From positions 305,296 through 369,295 of the forward strand of contig NZ_JADPJH010000028.1 of the NCBI RefSeq assembly GCF_023073315.1: a stretch of DNA of 64,000 nucleotides, read 5' to 3'. The notes beneath the pieces are model-generated. The model searched no databases. It was not told the origin of the DNA and saw nothing but the letters and a program-made list of their open reading frames with translations. The translations under genes and the position numbers were made by a program. Positions within the stretch are counted from its first letter, which is position 1. The number at the start of each line of letters is the position of its first letter. The stretch is from Bradyrhizobium sp. 1. GTDB taxonomy: Bacteria; Pseudomonadota; Alphaproteobacteria; Rhizobiales; Xanthobacteraceae. Positions 25,269 through 34,431 of the stretch are shown here, in pieces.

Positions 25269-25829
25269 ATGACTGCACTCCATCCCTCGATCGACAACGG
25301 CCTCAAACAAGGCACTGGCCATTTTGCCGGCGGTACGCTCGCCTGCAAATGCAACGACCATCAGGTGAAGGTCGGCATCAAGGGCGACGTCGCCCACAAC
25401 CACGCCTGCGGCTGCACCAAGTGCTGGAAGCCGCAGGGCGCGAACTTCTCGGTCGTCGCGGTGGTGCCGCGCCAGAACGTCACCGTGCTCGAGAACGGCG
25501 ACAAGCTCCAGATCGTCGACGCGTCGGCGGTGATCCAGCGCCACGCCTGCAAGGCCTGCGGCACGCACATGTACGGCCGCATCGAGAACAAGAACCATCC
25601 GTTCTATGGCCTCGACTTCATCCATCCTGAGCTGTTCCAGGAGCAGGGCTCGCAGGCGCCGCAATTCGCCGCCTTCGTCTCCTCGGTGATCGAGTCCGGT
25701 GTCAAGCCGGAGCAGATGGCCGGCATCCGGTCGCGACTGAAGGAAATCGGGCTCGAGCCCTATGACTGCCTGTCGCCGGCGCTGATGGACGCGATCGCGA
25801 CCCATGTGGCGAAAGCCAAAGCCGCCTGA
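25269..25829 (+). CDS. gfa: S-(hydroxymethyl)glutathione synthase (Gfa)
   Basis: A 186-residue protein of the GFA/CENP-V family with AAGGAGG upstream. Zinc-binding cysteines are seen in GTLACKCNDH, HACGCTKCWKP and HACKACGTHMYG. It is thought to speed or channel the addition of formaldehyde to glutathione. The gene follows the class III dehydrogenase by 33 bp, completing the formaldehyde detoxification pair. The S-formylglutathione hydrolase step is not encoded in the window. Confidence 0.94.
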   Translation: MTALHPSIDNGLKQGTGHFAGGTLACKCNDHQVKVGIKGDVAHNHACGCTKCWKPQGANFSVVAVVPRQNVTVLENGDKLQIVDASAVIQRHACKACGTHMYGRIENKNHPFYGLDFIHPELFQEQGSQAPQFAAFVSSVIESGVKPEQMAGIRSRLKEIGLEPYDCLSPALMDAIATHVAKAKAA

Positions 25830-26072
25830 TCAAGGCTGCCTGACAAGGCCGCCAGACGTTCGCCGTGCCCCGTCCGCTCGCTGGCCCAACCATCGCCAGC
25901 GAGCCGGACGGGTCCGGCCCCAGATGATCGCGGCGCCGCCGCGTCTCCGCACTTCCGCGTACGAGGGCCATTGGCTCCTCAGTCCTGGTCTCTGAATGAC
26001 TGCGCAGTGCCGCTCACTTCCCGTTCGAAGTCCGCGCTTCTGCGTTTCTCCCTCCCTCGACTGAGGCATCCT

Positions 26073-26112
26073 GCTTCGTCCGCGCAGTCATTCTGCCGGA
26101 CGAAGCTTTTTT
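26073..26112 (+). terminator. Rho-independent terminator
   Basis: GCTTCGTCCG and CGGACGAAGC pair perfectly over 10 bp, the loop itself contains GCAG/CTGC, and six T residues follow directly. This is the strongest intrinsic terminator in the window. It lies 240 bp past gfa. Confidence 0.8.
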
Positions 26113-26129
26113 CGTTATGCCAGTTCGCA

Positions 26130-26151
26130 GGCGCGGCTTTGATGCCGCGCC
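26130..26151 (+). terminator. Second GC-rich hairpin, possible terminator
   Basis: GGCGCGGC and GCCGCGCC form a perfect 8-bp stem around TTTGAT, followed by CTGCTTTTG. It sits 18 bp after the stronger terminator, so the pair may act in tandem. Confidence 0.5.
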
Positions 26152-26448
26152 CTGCTTTTGACAAACCTTGGTTGCAATGTTTTCCCGTCGAGAACACTCG
26201 GCTGTGAACGTCGAACCGCTGCGATCTCTGCTAGCATCGCGCCGTCACGATGCCGCGCGAAGTTCAATCAAGCAAGAACAACACGGGGAGGTATCGAGCA
26301 CATCCAGACATCGCCATTGGCGTTCCTGTCTCCCACCGGGATCTGCCCGCGCGGGATGACGGCAGGACGTGGCGGAACGACGCACGAGCCACCGCCGACC
26401 CTGTCGGCGAACTTGAATCCAGATGCTTATGAAGAGCGAGGGACGATC

Positions 26449-26901
26449 ATGATCAAGGTGAAGATCAACGGCCAGGAACAGAGCTGGGACGGCGACCCGG
26501 ATCTCCCGCTACTCTGGTTCCTGCGTGACGAGGCCGGGCTCACCGGCACCAAGTTCGGTTGCGGCCAGGCCCTGTGCGGCGCCTGCACCGTCATCGTCGA
26601 CAAGGAAGCGGTGCGCTCCTGCATCACGTCGATCAACGACGTCGCCGGCCGCGAGGTCACCACCATCGAGGGACTGCATCCGAACGGCGATCACCCGGTG
26701 CAGAAGGCCTGGCGCCAGGTCAACGTCCCCCAATGCGGCTTCTGCCAGGCCGGCCAGATCATGCAGGCCGCAGCGCTGCTGATGGAGAATCCAAAGCCGT
26801 CACACGACCAGATCCGCGAGGCGATGGCCGGCAACATCTGCCGCTGCGGCTGCTACCAGCGCATCGAGAACGCAGTCCATCTCGCATCGACGGGAGTGTG
26901 A
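26449..26901 (+). CDS. (2Fe-2S) subunit of a molybdenum hydroxylase (IorA-like)
   Basis: A 150-residue iron-sulfur subunit. The start at 26449 gives the standard family N terminus (MIKVKINGQEQSWDGDPDLPLLWFLRDE). The plant-type cluster is bound by GCGQALCGACTV plus a later Cys (VRSCIT), and the second cluster by CGFCQAGQ and CRCGCY. It pairs with the large molybdopterin subunit that follows 1 bp later. The two-subunit set resembles isoquinoline 1-oxidoreductase and membrane-linked aldehyde dehydrogenases. Export would be by hitchhiking with the Tat-bearing large subunit. Confidence 0.92.
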   Translation: MIKVKINGQEQSWDGDPDLPLLWFLRDEAGLTGTKFGCGQALCGACTVIVDKEAVRSCITSINDVAGREVTTIEGLHPNGDHPVQKAWRQVNVPQCGFCQAGQIMQAAALLMENPKPSHDQIREAMAGNICRCGCYQRIENAVHLASTGV

Positions 26902-26902
26902 C

Positions 26903-29215
26903 ATGAATTTCATCGACAAGCCTGCAAAGCTTCGTGGCTTCGAAAAGAGCATCCGAGTCGAGAAGGTCTCGCGCCGCAGCATCCTGAAGGGGCTCGGCGT
27001 GACCGGCGGATTCGTGCTCGCCGCACCCGTGATGTCGCGCCAGGCGTTTGCCTATGAGACCGGCGCCGGCAAGATGCCGCATGGCGTCGTGGTCGATCCG
27101 CGCGTGTTCGTCGCGGTCGCGCCCGACGGCACCGTCACCATCCTCGCCCACCGCGCCGAGATGGGCACCGGCGTGCGCACCAGCCTGCCGCTGATCGTCG
27201 CCGAGGAAATGGAAGCCGATTGGTCCAGGGTCAAGGTGCAACAGGCCCATGGCGACGAGGTCAAGTTCGGCAATCAGGACACCGACGGCTCGCGCAGCAC
27301 GCGACATTATCTGATCCCGATGCGCCAGATCGGCGCCTCCGCCCGCGCCATGCTGGAGCAGGCCGCAGCCAAGCGCTGGGGCGTACCGGCGACTGAAGTG
27401 AAGGCCGTCAATCACGAGGTCGTTCACAGCGCCAGCGGACGCAAGCTCGGCTTCGGCGAGCTCGCGGCCGATGCCGCCAAGGAATCGGTGCCGAGCGTTG
27501 AAGGCCTCAAGCTGAAGGACCCCAAGGACTTCCGCTATCTGACCAAGGGCCAGGTCAGCATCGTCGATCTCCACGACATCACCACCGGCAAGGCGCGTTA
27601 CGGCGCCGATGTGCGTCTGCCCGGCATGAAGTACGCTGTGATCGCGCGGCCGCCTGTGACCGGCGGCAAGCTGGTCAAGTTCGACCCGGACGCGGCACTG
27701 AAGATTCCCGGCGTCGAGAAGGTGATGCAGGTGCGCGGCTGGCCGTGGCCGTCGAAATTCCAGCCGCTCGGCGGCGTCGCGGTGATCGCGCGCAACACCG
27801 GCGCGGCGATCAAGGGCCGCGACGCGCTGAAGCTGACCTGGGACGACGGCGCCAACGGCAAATACGACTCCGTCGCCTATCGCAAGGAGCTCGAGGAAGC
27901 CTCGCGCAAGCCGGGCCTCGTCGTGCGTCAGGAGGGCGATGCGGACGCCGCGCTCAAGACTGCCGACAAGGTCATCGTCGGCGAATACTACCTGCCGCAC
28001 CTTGCCCATGTCAGCATGGAGCCGCCGGTGGCGGTCGCCGACGTCAAGGGCGACAAGGCGGAAATCTGGGCGCCGGTGCAGAGCCCCGGCGGCACCCGCG
28101 AGGACGTCGCCAAGACGCTCGGCATTCCCGAGGGCAATGTCACCGTCAACGTGACGCTGCTCGGCGGTGGCTTTGGCCGCAAGTCGAAATGCGATTTTGC
28201 GCTCGAGGCCGCGCTGCTGTCGAAGGAGCTCGGCGCGCCCGTCAAGGTGCAATGGACGCGGGAGGACGACCTCCACCACGACTTCCTGCACACCGTCTCG
28301 GTGGAACGCATCGAGGCGGGGCTCGACAAGAGCGGCAAGGTGATCGCCTGGCGCCACCGTAGCGTGGCACCGACGATCGCCTCAACCTTCGCCGCCGGCG
28401 CAAAGCATGCGGCACCGTTCGAGCTCGGCATGGGCCTCGTCGACATGCCGTTCGAGATCGCCAACATCTCCTGCGAGAACCCGGAAGCTGCGGCATTCAC
28501 CCGCATCGGCTGGTTCCGTTCGGTCTCGAACATCCCTCGCGCCTTCGCAGTGCAGTCCATGGTCGGCGAGATCGCAGCTGCGACCGGCCGCGACCAGAAG
28601 GAGACGCTGCTCGCGCTGATCGGCAGCCCGCGGATCGTCAAGCCCGCCGTGAAGGACATGTGGAACTACGGCGAGCCCTTCGACAGCTACCCAATCGATA
28701 CCGCGCGCCTGCGCAAGGTGGTCGAGCTGGTCGCCGAGAAGGGCGAATGGGGCCGGACGGTCGCCAAAGGCCACGGTCTCGGCATCGCCGTGCACCGCAG
28801 CTTCGTCAGCTACATCGCGACCATCGTCGAGGTCGCCGTCGACGACAAGGGCAAGCTGACGGTGCCGCGGGTCGACACCGCCATCGACTGCGGCACCTAT
28901 GTCAACCCCGAACGCATCGCCTCGCAGATCGAGGGCGCGGCGATCATGGGGCTGAGCCTCGCCAAATATGGCGCGGTTACCTTCAAGGACGGCAAGGTGG
29001 AGCAGAAGAACTTTGACGACTTCCAGGTCATCAGGATGGATGAATCGCCTGGGATCACAAACGTCTACATCGTGCCCCCCGCACCCGACACGCCGCCGAG
29101 CGGTGTCGGCGAGCCCGGCGTTCCGCCGTTCGCGCCGGCGCTGATGAATGCGATCTTTGCTGCGACAGGAAAACGCATCCGCAACCTGCCGCTCGGCAAG
29201 CAATTGGAGGCGTAG
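26903..29215 (+). CDS. Molybdopterin-dependent oxidoreductase large subunit (IorB/aldehyde dehydrogenase-like)
   Basis: A 770-residue xanthine-oxidase-family subunit. The N terminus has a twin-arginine signal, VSRRSILKGLGVTGGFVLAAPV, so the folded complex is periplasmic. The family's catalytic region is visible in MEPPVAVADVKG, LLGGGFGRKSKCDFALEAALL, and the C-terminal GVGEPGVPPFAPALMNAIFAATGKR, whose Glu would be the base. It probably oxidises an aldehyde or N-heterocycle. In this island a role in oxidising the aldehyde made by a quinoprotein is plausible. No cytochrome subunit follows, so the electron acceptor is unknown. Confidence 0.9.
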   Translation: MNFIDKPAKLRGFEKSIRVEKVSRRSILKGLGVTGGFVLAAPVMSRQAFAYETGAGKMPHGVVVDPRVFVAVAPDGTVTILAHRAEMGTGVRTSLPLIVAEEMEADWSRVKVQQAHGDEVKFGNQDTDGSRSTRHYLIPMRQIGASARAMLEQAAAKRWGVPATEVKAVNHEVVHSASGRKLGFGELAADAAKESVPSVEGLKLKDPKDFRYLTKGQVSIVDLHDITTGKARYGADVRLPGMKYAVIARPPVTGGKLVKFDPDAALKIPGVEKVMQVRGWPWPSKFQPLGGVAVIARNTGAAIKGRDALKLTWDDGANGKYDSVAYRKELEEASRKPGLVVRQEGDADAALKTADKVIVGEYYLPHLAHVSMEPPVAVADVKGDKAEIWAPVQSPGGTREDVAKTLGIPEGNVTVNVTLLGGGFGRKSKCDFALEAALLSKELGAPVKVQWTREDDLHHDFLHTVSVERIEAGLDKSGKVIAWRHRSVAPTIASTFAAGAKHAAPFELGMGLVDMPFEIANISCENPEAAAFTRIGWFRSVSNIPRAFAVQSMVGEIAAATGRDQKETLLALIGSPRIVKPAVKDMWNYGEPFDSYPIDTARLRKVVELVAEKGEWGRTVAKGHGLGIAVHRSFVSYIATIVEVAVDDKGKLTVPRVDTAIDCGTYVNPERIASQIEGAAIMGLSLAKYGAVTFKDGKVEQKNFDDFQVIRMDESPGITNVYIVPPAPDTPPSGVGEPGVPPFAPALMNAIFAATGKRIRNLPLGKQLEA

Positions 29216-29270
29216 CGCGGAACAGAAGACGGCCTCGCGCCGTTTGCATCGATCTGACAGGAGCAGATCG

Positions 29271-29528
29271 ATGACCCATATTTCAAAGGCGCTCGCAGGT
29301 TCGCTGTCGGGCGCCTTTCTTTTGACGACCACCTGCGCGTTCGCCCAGAGCAGCACGACACCGCCGACCACCGCGACGCGCCCCAGCACGCCGGATCAGA
29401 ACTCCCTGCCCAATGCCAACGCCCCTCCCCCCTCCACCAGCCAGACGACAGGGCAGCACAATCCCGATCCCAAGATTCGTGAGATGAACCAGAAGGAAAA
29501 GGACAAGGTCGAGCGCGAAGGAAAGTAG
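29271..29528 (+). CDS. Small secreted Pro/Thr-rich protein
   Basis: An 85-residue protein with ACAGGAG upstream of ATG 29271 and a signal peptide ending TCAFAQS. The mature part is low-complexity (Thr/Pro/Ser/Gln) and ends in a charged tail NQKEKDKVEREGK. No domain is recognised. It follows the molybdenum hydroxylase by 55 bp and could be part of that transcript, but a conserved role is not evident. Confidence 0.55.
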   Translation: MTHISKALAGSLSGAFLLTTTCAFAQSSTTPPTTATRPSTPDQNSLPNANAPPPSTSQTTGQHNPDPKIREMNQKEKDKVEREGK

Positions 29529-29560
29529 TGCCTTGGCGTTTGCGCATTGATGTGCCCTCT

Positions 29561-29698
29561 CCCCTTGTGGGAGAGGGCAGCACCGCTGCATGACACGAAC
29601 TCGCTTGGGTGAGGGTCTGTCTCCACGAGACTCTCGCATTGTTGTTTGCGGATAGAACCCCTCATCCGGCGCTTCGCGCCACCTTCTCCCACAGGGGG
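29561..29698. repeat. MITE-like interspersed repeat, second full copy
   Basis: A 138-bp unit bounded by CCCCTTGTGGGAGA and TCTCCCACAGGGGG (one mismatch to a perfect inverse). Its internal blocks match the copy at 9135-9278 in order and spacing. It is non-coding. Confidence 0.75.
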
Positions 29699-29717
29699 AG
29701 AAGGCAAGAGGCGCGCA

Positions 29718-29749
29718 AAATGCGGCGGACGTTGCCGTCCGCCGCATTT
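29718..29749 (-). terminator. Terminator of the third quinoprotein gene
   Basis: AAATGCGGCGGACG and CGTCCGCCGCATTT form a perfect 14-bp stem with a 4-base loop, 41 bp beyond the stop of the minus-strand quinoprotein gene. Read on the minus strand it ends CATTTTGCG, a short U tract. Confidence 0.7.
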
Positions 29750-29789
29750 GCCCCCTCTCGCTCCGCTACTTTCGATCCGCCCGCGGAGC

Positions 29790-31541
29790 TTATTTCTTCA
29801 GCGCGAACACCCAGACGACGCCGCCCTGCGGCACGTTGGCCTCGATGCCGATATTGTTGGTGACGAGAGCATCCTGGATGCGTTGCGCATCCACGCCCCA
29901 GCCCGACTGGATCGCGATGTACTGGGTGCCGTCGACCTCATAGGACACCGGCATGCCCATGATGCCGGAGTTGGTCTTCTGCTCCCACAACAGCTCGCCG
30001 TTCTTGGCGTCGAAGGCGCGGAAGTTGCGGTCGTTGGTGCCGCCGGCGAAGATGAGGTCGCCCGCAGTCGCCGTCACCGAGCCGAACAGCTGCGATTTCG
30101 GGAAGTTGTGCTGCCACACCTTCTTGCCGGTGGCGGGATCCCAGGCCTGGAGCTCGCCGAAATGATCCGCGCCGGGCTTCGTCTTCAGGCCGATGTCTTC
30201 CGGCTTGGTGCCGAGCCAGAGCTCGCCGGGCTTGAGCGGAACCTTCTCGCCGGTGAATCCGCCGCAGAAGTTTTCGTTGGCGGGCACATAGACGAGGCCG
30301 GTCTTCTGGCTGTAGGCCGCCGACGGCCAGTCCTTGCCGCCCCACAGCGACGGACAGAACTCGACGCGCTTGCCGACGACCGGCTTGTGATCGGGATCGA
30401 CGATCGGCCTGCCGCTCTCGGCATCGATGCCCTTCCAGACGTCGGTGGCAACGAACGGCCAGCCGGCGACGTAGTTGATCTTGGTCGGCGTGCGCTCGAG
30501 CACCCAGAAGATCGCGTCGCGCCCGGGATGGACCAGGCTCTTGATGCTGCGCCCGTCGCGCTGCAGGTCGATCAGCATCGGCGCCTCGACCTCGTCCCAA
30601 TCCCAGGAATCGTTCTGGTGGTACTGGTGATAGGTCTTGATCTTGCCGTTGCTGGGATCAAGCGCGAGCACCGATGAGGTGTAGAGATTGTCGCCGGGAT
30701 GCATCTCGCCAGGCCATGGTGCGGCATTGCCGACGCCCCAATAGACGGTCTTGGTGTCCTTGTCGTAATTGCCGGTCATCCAGGCCGAGCCGCCGCCGTT
30801 CTTCCAGTCGTCACCCTGCCAGGTGTCATGGCCGGGCTCGCCTTCGCCGGGAATGGTGTAGGTCCGCCATAGCTCCTTGCCGTCCTTGGCGTCATAGGCA
30901 GCGACATAGCCACGTACGCCGAACTCGCCGCCCGAACCGCCGACGATGACCTTGCCCTCGACGATCAGCGGCATCAGGGTCATGTACTGACCCTTCTTGT
31001 AGTCTTGCACCTTGGTGTCCCACACCACCTTGCCGGTTTTGGCGTCGAGCGCGACGACATGATCGTCGGTGGTGGCGAGATAGAGCTTGTCCTCCCAGAG
31101 GCCGACGCCGCGGCTGGTCGGATGCAACTGGAATAGATCGTCCGGGAGCTGCCGCTTGTAGCGCCAGTATTCATCGCCGGTTTTCGCGTTGATCGCGATC
31201 ACCTGCCCCATCGGGGTCGCTACGAACATCACGCCGTTGTTGACGATCGGCGGAGCCTCGTGGCCCTCGACGACGCCGGTGGCGAAGGTCCAGACCGGCG
31301 TGAGATTCTTGACGTTGGCAGCGGTAATCTGGTCGAGCGGGCTATAGCCCTGCCCGTCATAGGTGCGCCGGTAGAGCATCCAGTTGCCGGGTTCCGGATT
31401 CTCCAGGCGTTGCTGGGTGACGGGCGCGTAGTTCTCGATCGGGCCGGCGATCGCTGCGGTCGCGGCAAGACAGGTGAAGGCGACGAAGCCGGACAGGTAC
31501 CATTGCTTCCTGGTCATGGACGTCTTCTTGGACGTTTTCAT
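29790..31541 (-). CDS. PQQ-dependent alcohol dehydrogenase lacking the vicinal disulfide, lanthanide type
   Basis: A 583-residue secreted quinoprotein; AAAGGGGAA lies 5 bases before the ATG at 31541 and the signal ends TAAIAGP. Propeller repeats (DAKTGKVVWD, DAKDGKELWR, DPATGKKVWQ, DAKNGELLWEQ) are clear. The catalytic segment is DSWDWDEVEAP with D314 and D316, so the lanthanide-type Asp is present. The vicinal Cys-Cys normally stacked on PQQ is replaced: the matching region reads HPTSRGVGLWEDK. This is a distinct subgroup from the two other dehydrogenases. It is transcribed after a Rieske protein, which may take its electrons. Substrate unknown. Confidence 0.88.
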   Translation of the reverse strand: MKTSKKTSMTRKQWYLSGFVAFTCLAATAAIAGPIENYAPVTQQRLENPEPGNWMLYRRTYDGQGYSPLDQITAANVKNLTPVWTFATGVVEGHEAPPIVNNGVMFVATPMGQVIAINAKTGDEYWRYKRQLPDDLFQLHPTSRGVGLWEDKLYLATTDDHVVALDAKTGKVVWDTKVQDYKKGQYMTLMPLIVEGKVIVGGSGGEFGVRGYVAAYDAKDGKELWRTYTIPGEGEPGHDTWQGDDWKNGGGSAWMTGNYDKDTKTVYWGVGNAAPWPGEMHPGDNLYTSSVLALDPSNGKIKTYHQYHQNDSWDWDEVEAPMLIDLQRDGRSIKSLVHPGRDAIFWVLERTPTKINYVAGWPFVATDVWKGIDAESGRPIVDPDHKPVVGKRVEFCPSLWGGKDWPSAAYSQKTGLVYVPANENFCGGFTGEKVPLKPGELWLGTKPEDIGLKTKPGADHFGELQAWDPATGKKVWQHNFPKSQLFGSVTATAGDLIFAGGTNDRNFRAFDAKNGELLWEQKTNSGIMGMPVSYEVDGTQYIAIQSGWGVDAQRIQDALVTNNIGIEANVPQGGVVWVFALKK

Positions 31542-31658
31542 GGACGTTCCCCTTTTTCATCCGTTTGAATTCTTGTTGTGAATTCTTGTCGTTCGTCCCG
31601 TCGTCCGCCCCTCGGCGGATGCGGCCTCTCGTGACGCGGGCACATCCCGCACCGTCCA

Positions 31659-32240
31659 TCATCCCGGCTGCACGCCACCTACCTTTCCAATGAAGTTGCC
31701 GGCGACGCTGAGCGAGGTGTCAGCGAGCACAAGCGGCAGCGCAGCGAGCCGCCGCGGCGCCGGCCCGAACACGACCTGCGCGCCCGCGCGGGGATCGTAT
31801 TCGGAGTTGTGGCACATGCACTTGAACACCTCCTTGTCGCCGACATCGCTCTTCACCCAGGCGGTGACCGGACAGCCGGCATGCGAGCAGATCGCCGAAT
31901 AAGCGAGGATGCCATCAACGGCGCGAGCTTTGGTTTGTTCGTCGAGCTCGGCGGGGTCGAGGCGGATGATCAGGATCTCGTTGAGCCGCGAGGCGCTGCG
32001 CACAACCGATGTCTTGGGATCTTTCGGCCAGGCATGCACCGGCGGTCCACCGCTCGGGATATCCGCAGACGTGATGAGCTTTCCTTCCTGCTCGCCTTCG
32101 GAGAAGACGAGCAGATCGCCCTTCTGCGGTCGCTCGTCGGAACCGGGCGGATCCTCGCCGGCGCGCGCCTGTGTGGAACAACCGAGACAGGCCGTGGTGG
32201 CGAGCGCACCGAGCAGCAGCGTTCGCCGCGTCTGCTCCAT
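31659..32240 (-). CDS. Exported Rieske (2Fe-2S) protein
   Basis: A 193-residue protein from ATG 32240, chosen because it starts a twin-arginine-like signal, EQTRRTLLLGALATTACLG; an in-frame ATG at 32315 would add an unusual N-terminal extension. The Rieske ligands are CSHAGC and CMCHNSEYDP. These lie near the C terminus, as in single-domain Rieske subunits. It lies 117 bp upstream of the quinoprotein gene and on the same strand, suggesting that it relays electrons from it. A cysteine in TACLGC could be a lipidation site. Confidence 0.82.
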   Translation of the reverse strand: MEQTRRTLLLGALATTACLGCSTQARAGEDPPGSDERPQKGDLLVFSEGEQEGKLITSADIPSGGPPVHAWPKDPKTSVVRSASRLNEILIIRLDPAELDEQTKARAVDGILAYSAICSHAGCPVTAWVKSDVGDKEVFKCMCHNSEYDPRAGAQVVFGPAPRRLAALPLVLADTSLSVAGNFIGKVGGVQPG

Positions 32241-32574
32241 GCCCGCGTCAACTTCAGGCGCCGCAATACTCTCGGACGATAAGGATGAATTGATATTGAA
32301 GGGTGCGCGCGACATGCCGCTAGCAGGCGCTGGAACTCTGCCGAAAACAAGGCGGAGAATTGGCGCCGCAGCGCATCAATATGTCTTTGCTCGCTTTGAT
32401 TGAACGGGAATGAACGCATTCAAGCGCGTTTTCGCGAAATCTACGTCGAACCGCGCGAACGGCATGATGATTTTGCAGATCAGACCGATGATGCTGGAAT
32501 TGGTGCAACGCGCTATCACGCGAGGAGCTTGCACGTTTCTCAGACAGGCATTTTGTAAGCAGGCATCTTGTATG
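32241..32574. promoter_or_regulatory. Upstream region of the Rieske/quinoprotein genes
   Basis: About 330 bp, the 5' part of which could be an N-terminal extension of the Rieske gene. The remainder has lower GC content than its surroundings (for example near 32400-32560) and carries no credible gene, so it likely holds the promoter for the minus-strand Rieske-quinoprotein pair. No specific operator was recognised. Confidence 0.35.
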
Positions 32575-33039
32575 TCACGACCTGAGCACGTGACGCGGTG
32601 AAGCGATCCGGCCTGCAACAGTCGCCGATGCCATCTCAAAACTGTCGGCGATGCGACGCGCCTTGTCGATGAAGAGCGCGGCCGCCGCCGGCGGACAGAC
32701 TTCGCGCGCGGTCTGCTCGAACAAATCAAGCCAGCGGTCGAAATGATCGCCCACGAGGCTCAGCGGCACATGTGCGCGCATCGGTGAGCCGTGATAGCGG
32801 CCGCTCATCAGGACGACCGACGACCAGAAATCCGTGAGCTTGGCGAGATGCTCGTCCCAATTCTGCACGACCGCGAACACCGGACCGAGCAGCGCGTCCT
32901 CGCGCACGCGTCCATAGAAGCGCGTGACGAGTTCCCCGATCATCTCTTCGGTGATCCCGGTGCGCGCGATGGCATCCTCGGTCAGCAGGTTCCGCCGCGC
33001 GACCGCAGCTTCCCGCTCGGCCTTCAGTCGATCCGACAT
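32575..33039 (-). CDS. Group III truncated haemoglobin-like protein
   Basis: A 154-residue cytosolic globin starting at 33039. The features are TEEMIGELVTRFYGRVREDALLGPVF, W in NWDEHLAKLTDFWSSVVLMSGRYHGSPMRAHVPL, and the proximal His in PLSLVGDHFDRWLDLFEQT. These match the group III (P-type) truncated haemoglobins found widely in rhizobia. A role in oxygen or NO chemistry is likely from the family. It stands alone between the Rieske gene and the hydroxyacyl-CoA dehydrogenase. Confidence 0.85.
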   Translation of the reverse strand: MSDRLKAEREAAVARRNLLTEDAIARTGITEEMIGELVTRFYGRVREDALLGPVFAVVQNWDEHLAKLTDFWSSVVLMSGRYHGSPMRAHVPLSLVGDHFDRWLDLFEQTAREVCPPAAAALFIDKARRIADSFEMASATVAGRIASPRHVLRS

Positions 33040-33178
33040 ATCCTTCGTTTTCCGTTCAATTGTTCCCGCGGGGGCCGCCCGTTCGACATTGTCGGGCCAA
33101 TTGCGCGCGGCGTCTTTGTCGCAGCGCAAATTGCGGGATCGAGCGGCGGAAGCTGAGCATCCGCCGCCAACGCCATGA

Positions 33179-34030
<852 letters not shown>

Positions 34031-34431
34031 TGCCTCGTATCCTTCATCCTTGCGGGCGTGCCATACCGGCCCCGCCCCATTGTTCCTGCATCAGGGTCTA
34101 GCACCGCCCAAGGGTCGGTGCGACCTGATCCTGCTCCTTCCATAAAGCATCCAAGGCGGGAATAAAGCCGCCATTCGGTCGCGAAACGGGACGATTCGGC
34201 GGCTTGGCAGGCGGCTTCCCCCCGAATATGCGCCTGCTCCTGCCCCGCTGCCTGGCGACGGAAGAGCGGCTGATACGGGTGCCTTCGGCCCCTCGATCTC
34301 CACCAAACAGACGATGCCGTACTCGTCACGGCGTGGTCAAATTGATGCGCAATGGCCAGTGCGAATGCTTCGCGAGGCTATTGTGACATAGACCACATCG
34401 GCTTCATGCCCCAGCTGTTAGCGTCGTGCAC
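34031..34431. other. Intergenic region upstream of pstS
   Basis: About 400 bp between the divergent 3-hydroxyacyl-CoA dehydrogenase and pstS. Short open frames exist on the minus strand but have no ribosome site or recognisable product. The stretch CTGTTAGCGTCGTGCAC just before pstS recalls half of a Pho box but is not a convincing match. Confidence 0.35.

Larger units (their letters stand above)
25830..26448. other. Long intergenic region with several hairpins
   Basis: About 620 bp between gfa and the molybdenum hydroxylase genes with no supported protein gene. A GC-rich hairpin (CCCGTCC ... GGACGGG) is at 25869-25912, a strong intrinsic terminator at 26073-26112, and a third 8-bp GC stem at 26130-26151. 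The 3' part must hold the promoter of the next operon. A small RNA ending at the 26112 terminator is possible. Confidence 0.5.

Noticed and set aside
34091..34306. Possible small protein upstream of pstS on the minus strand
   Set aside because: It lacks a ribosome site and domain, overlaps another frame of equal quality and is Gly/Arg/Pro-biased as expected from GC content.
34400..34431. Pho box upstream of pstS
   Set aside because: Only a loose half-match (CTGTTAG) is present and there is no repeated unit at the required spacing.
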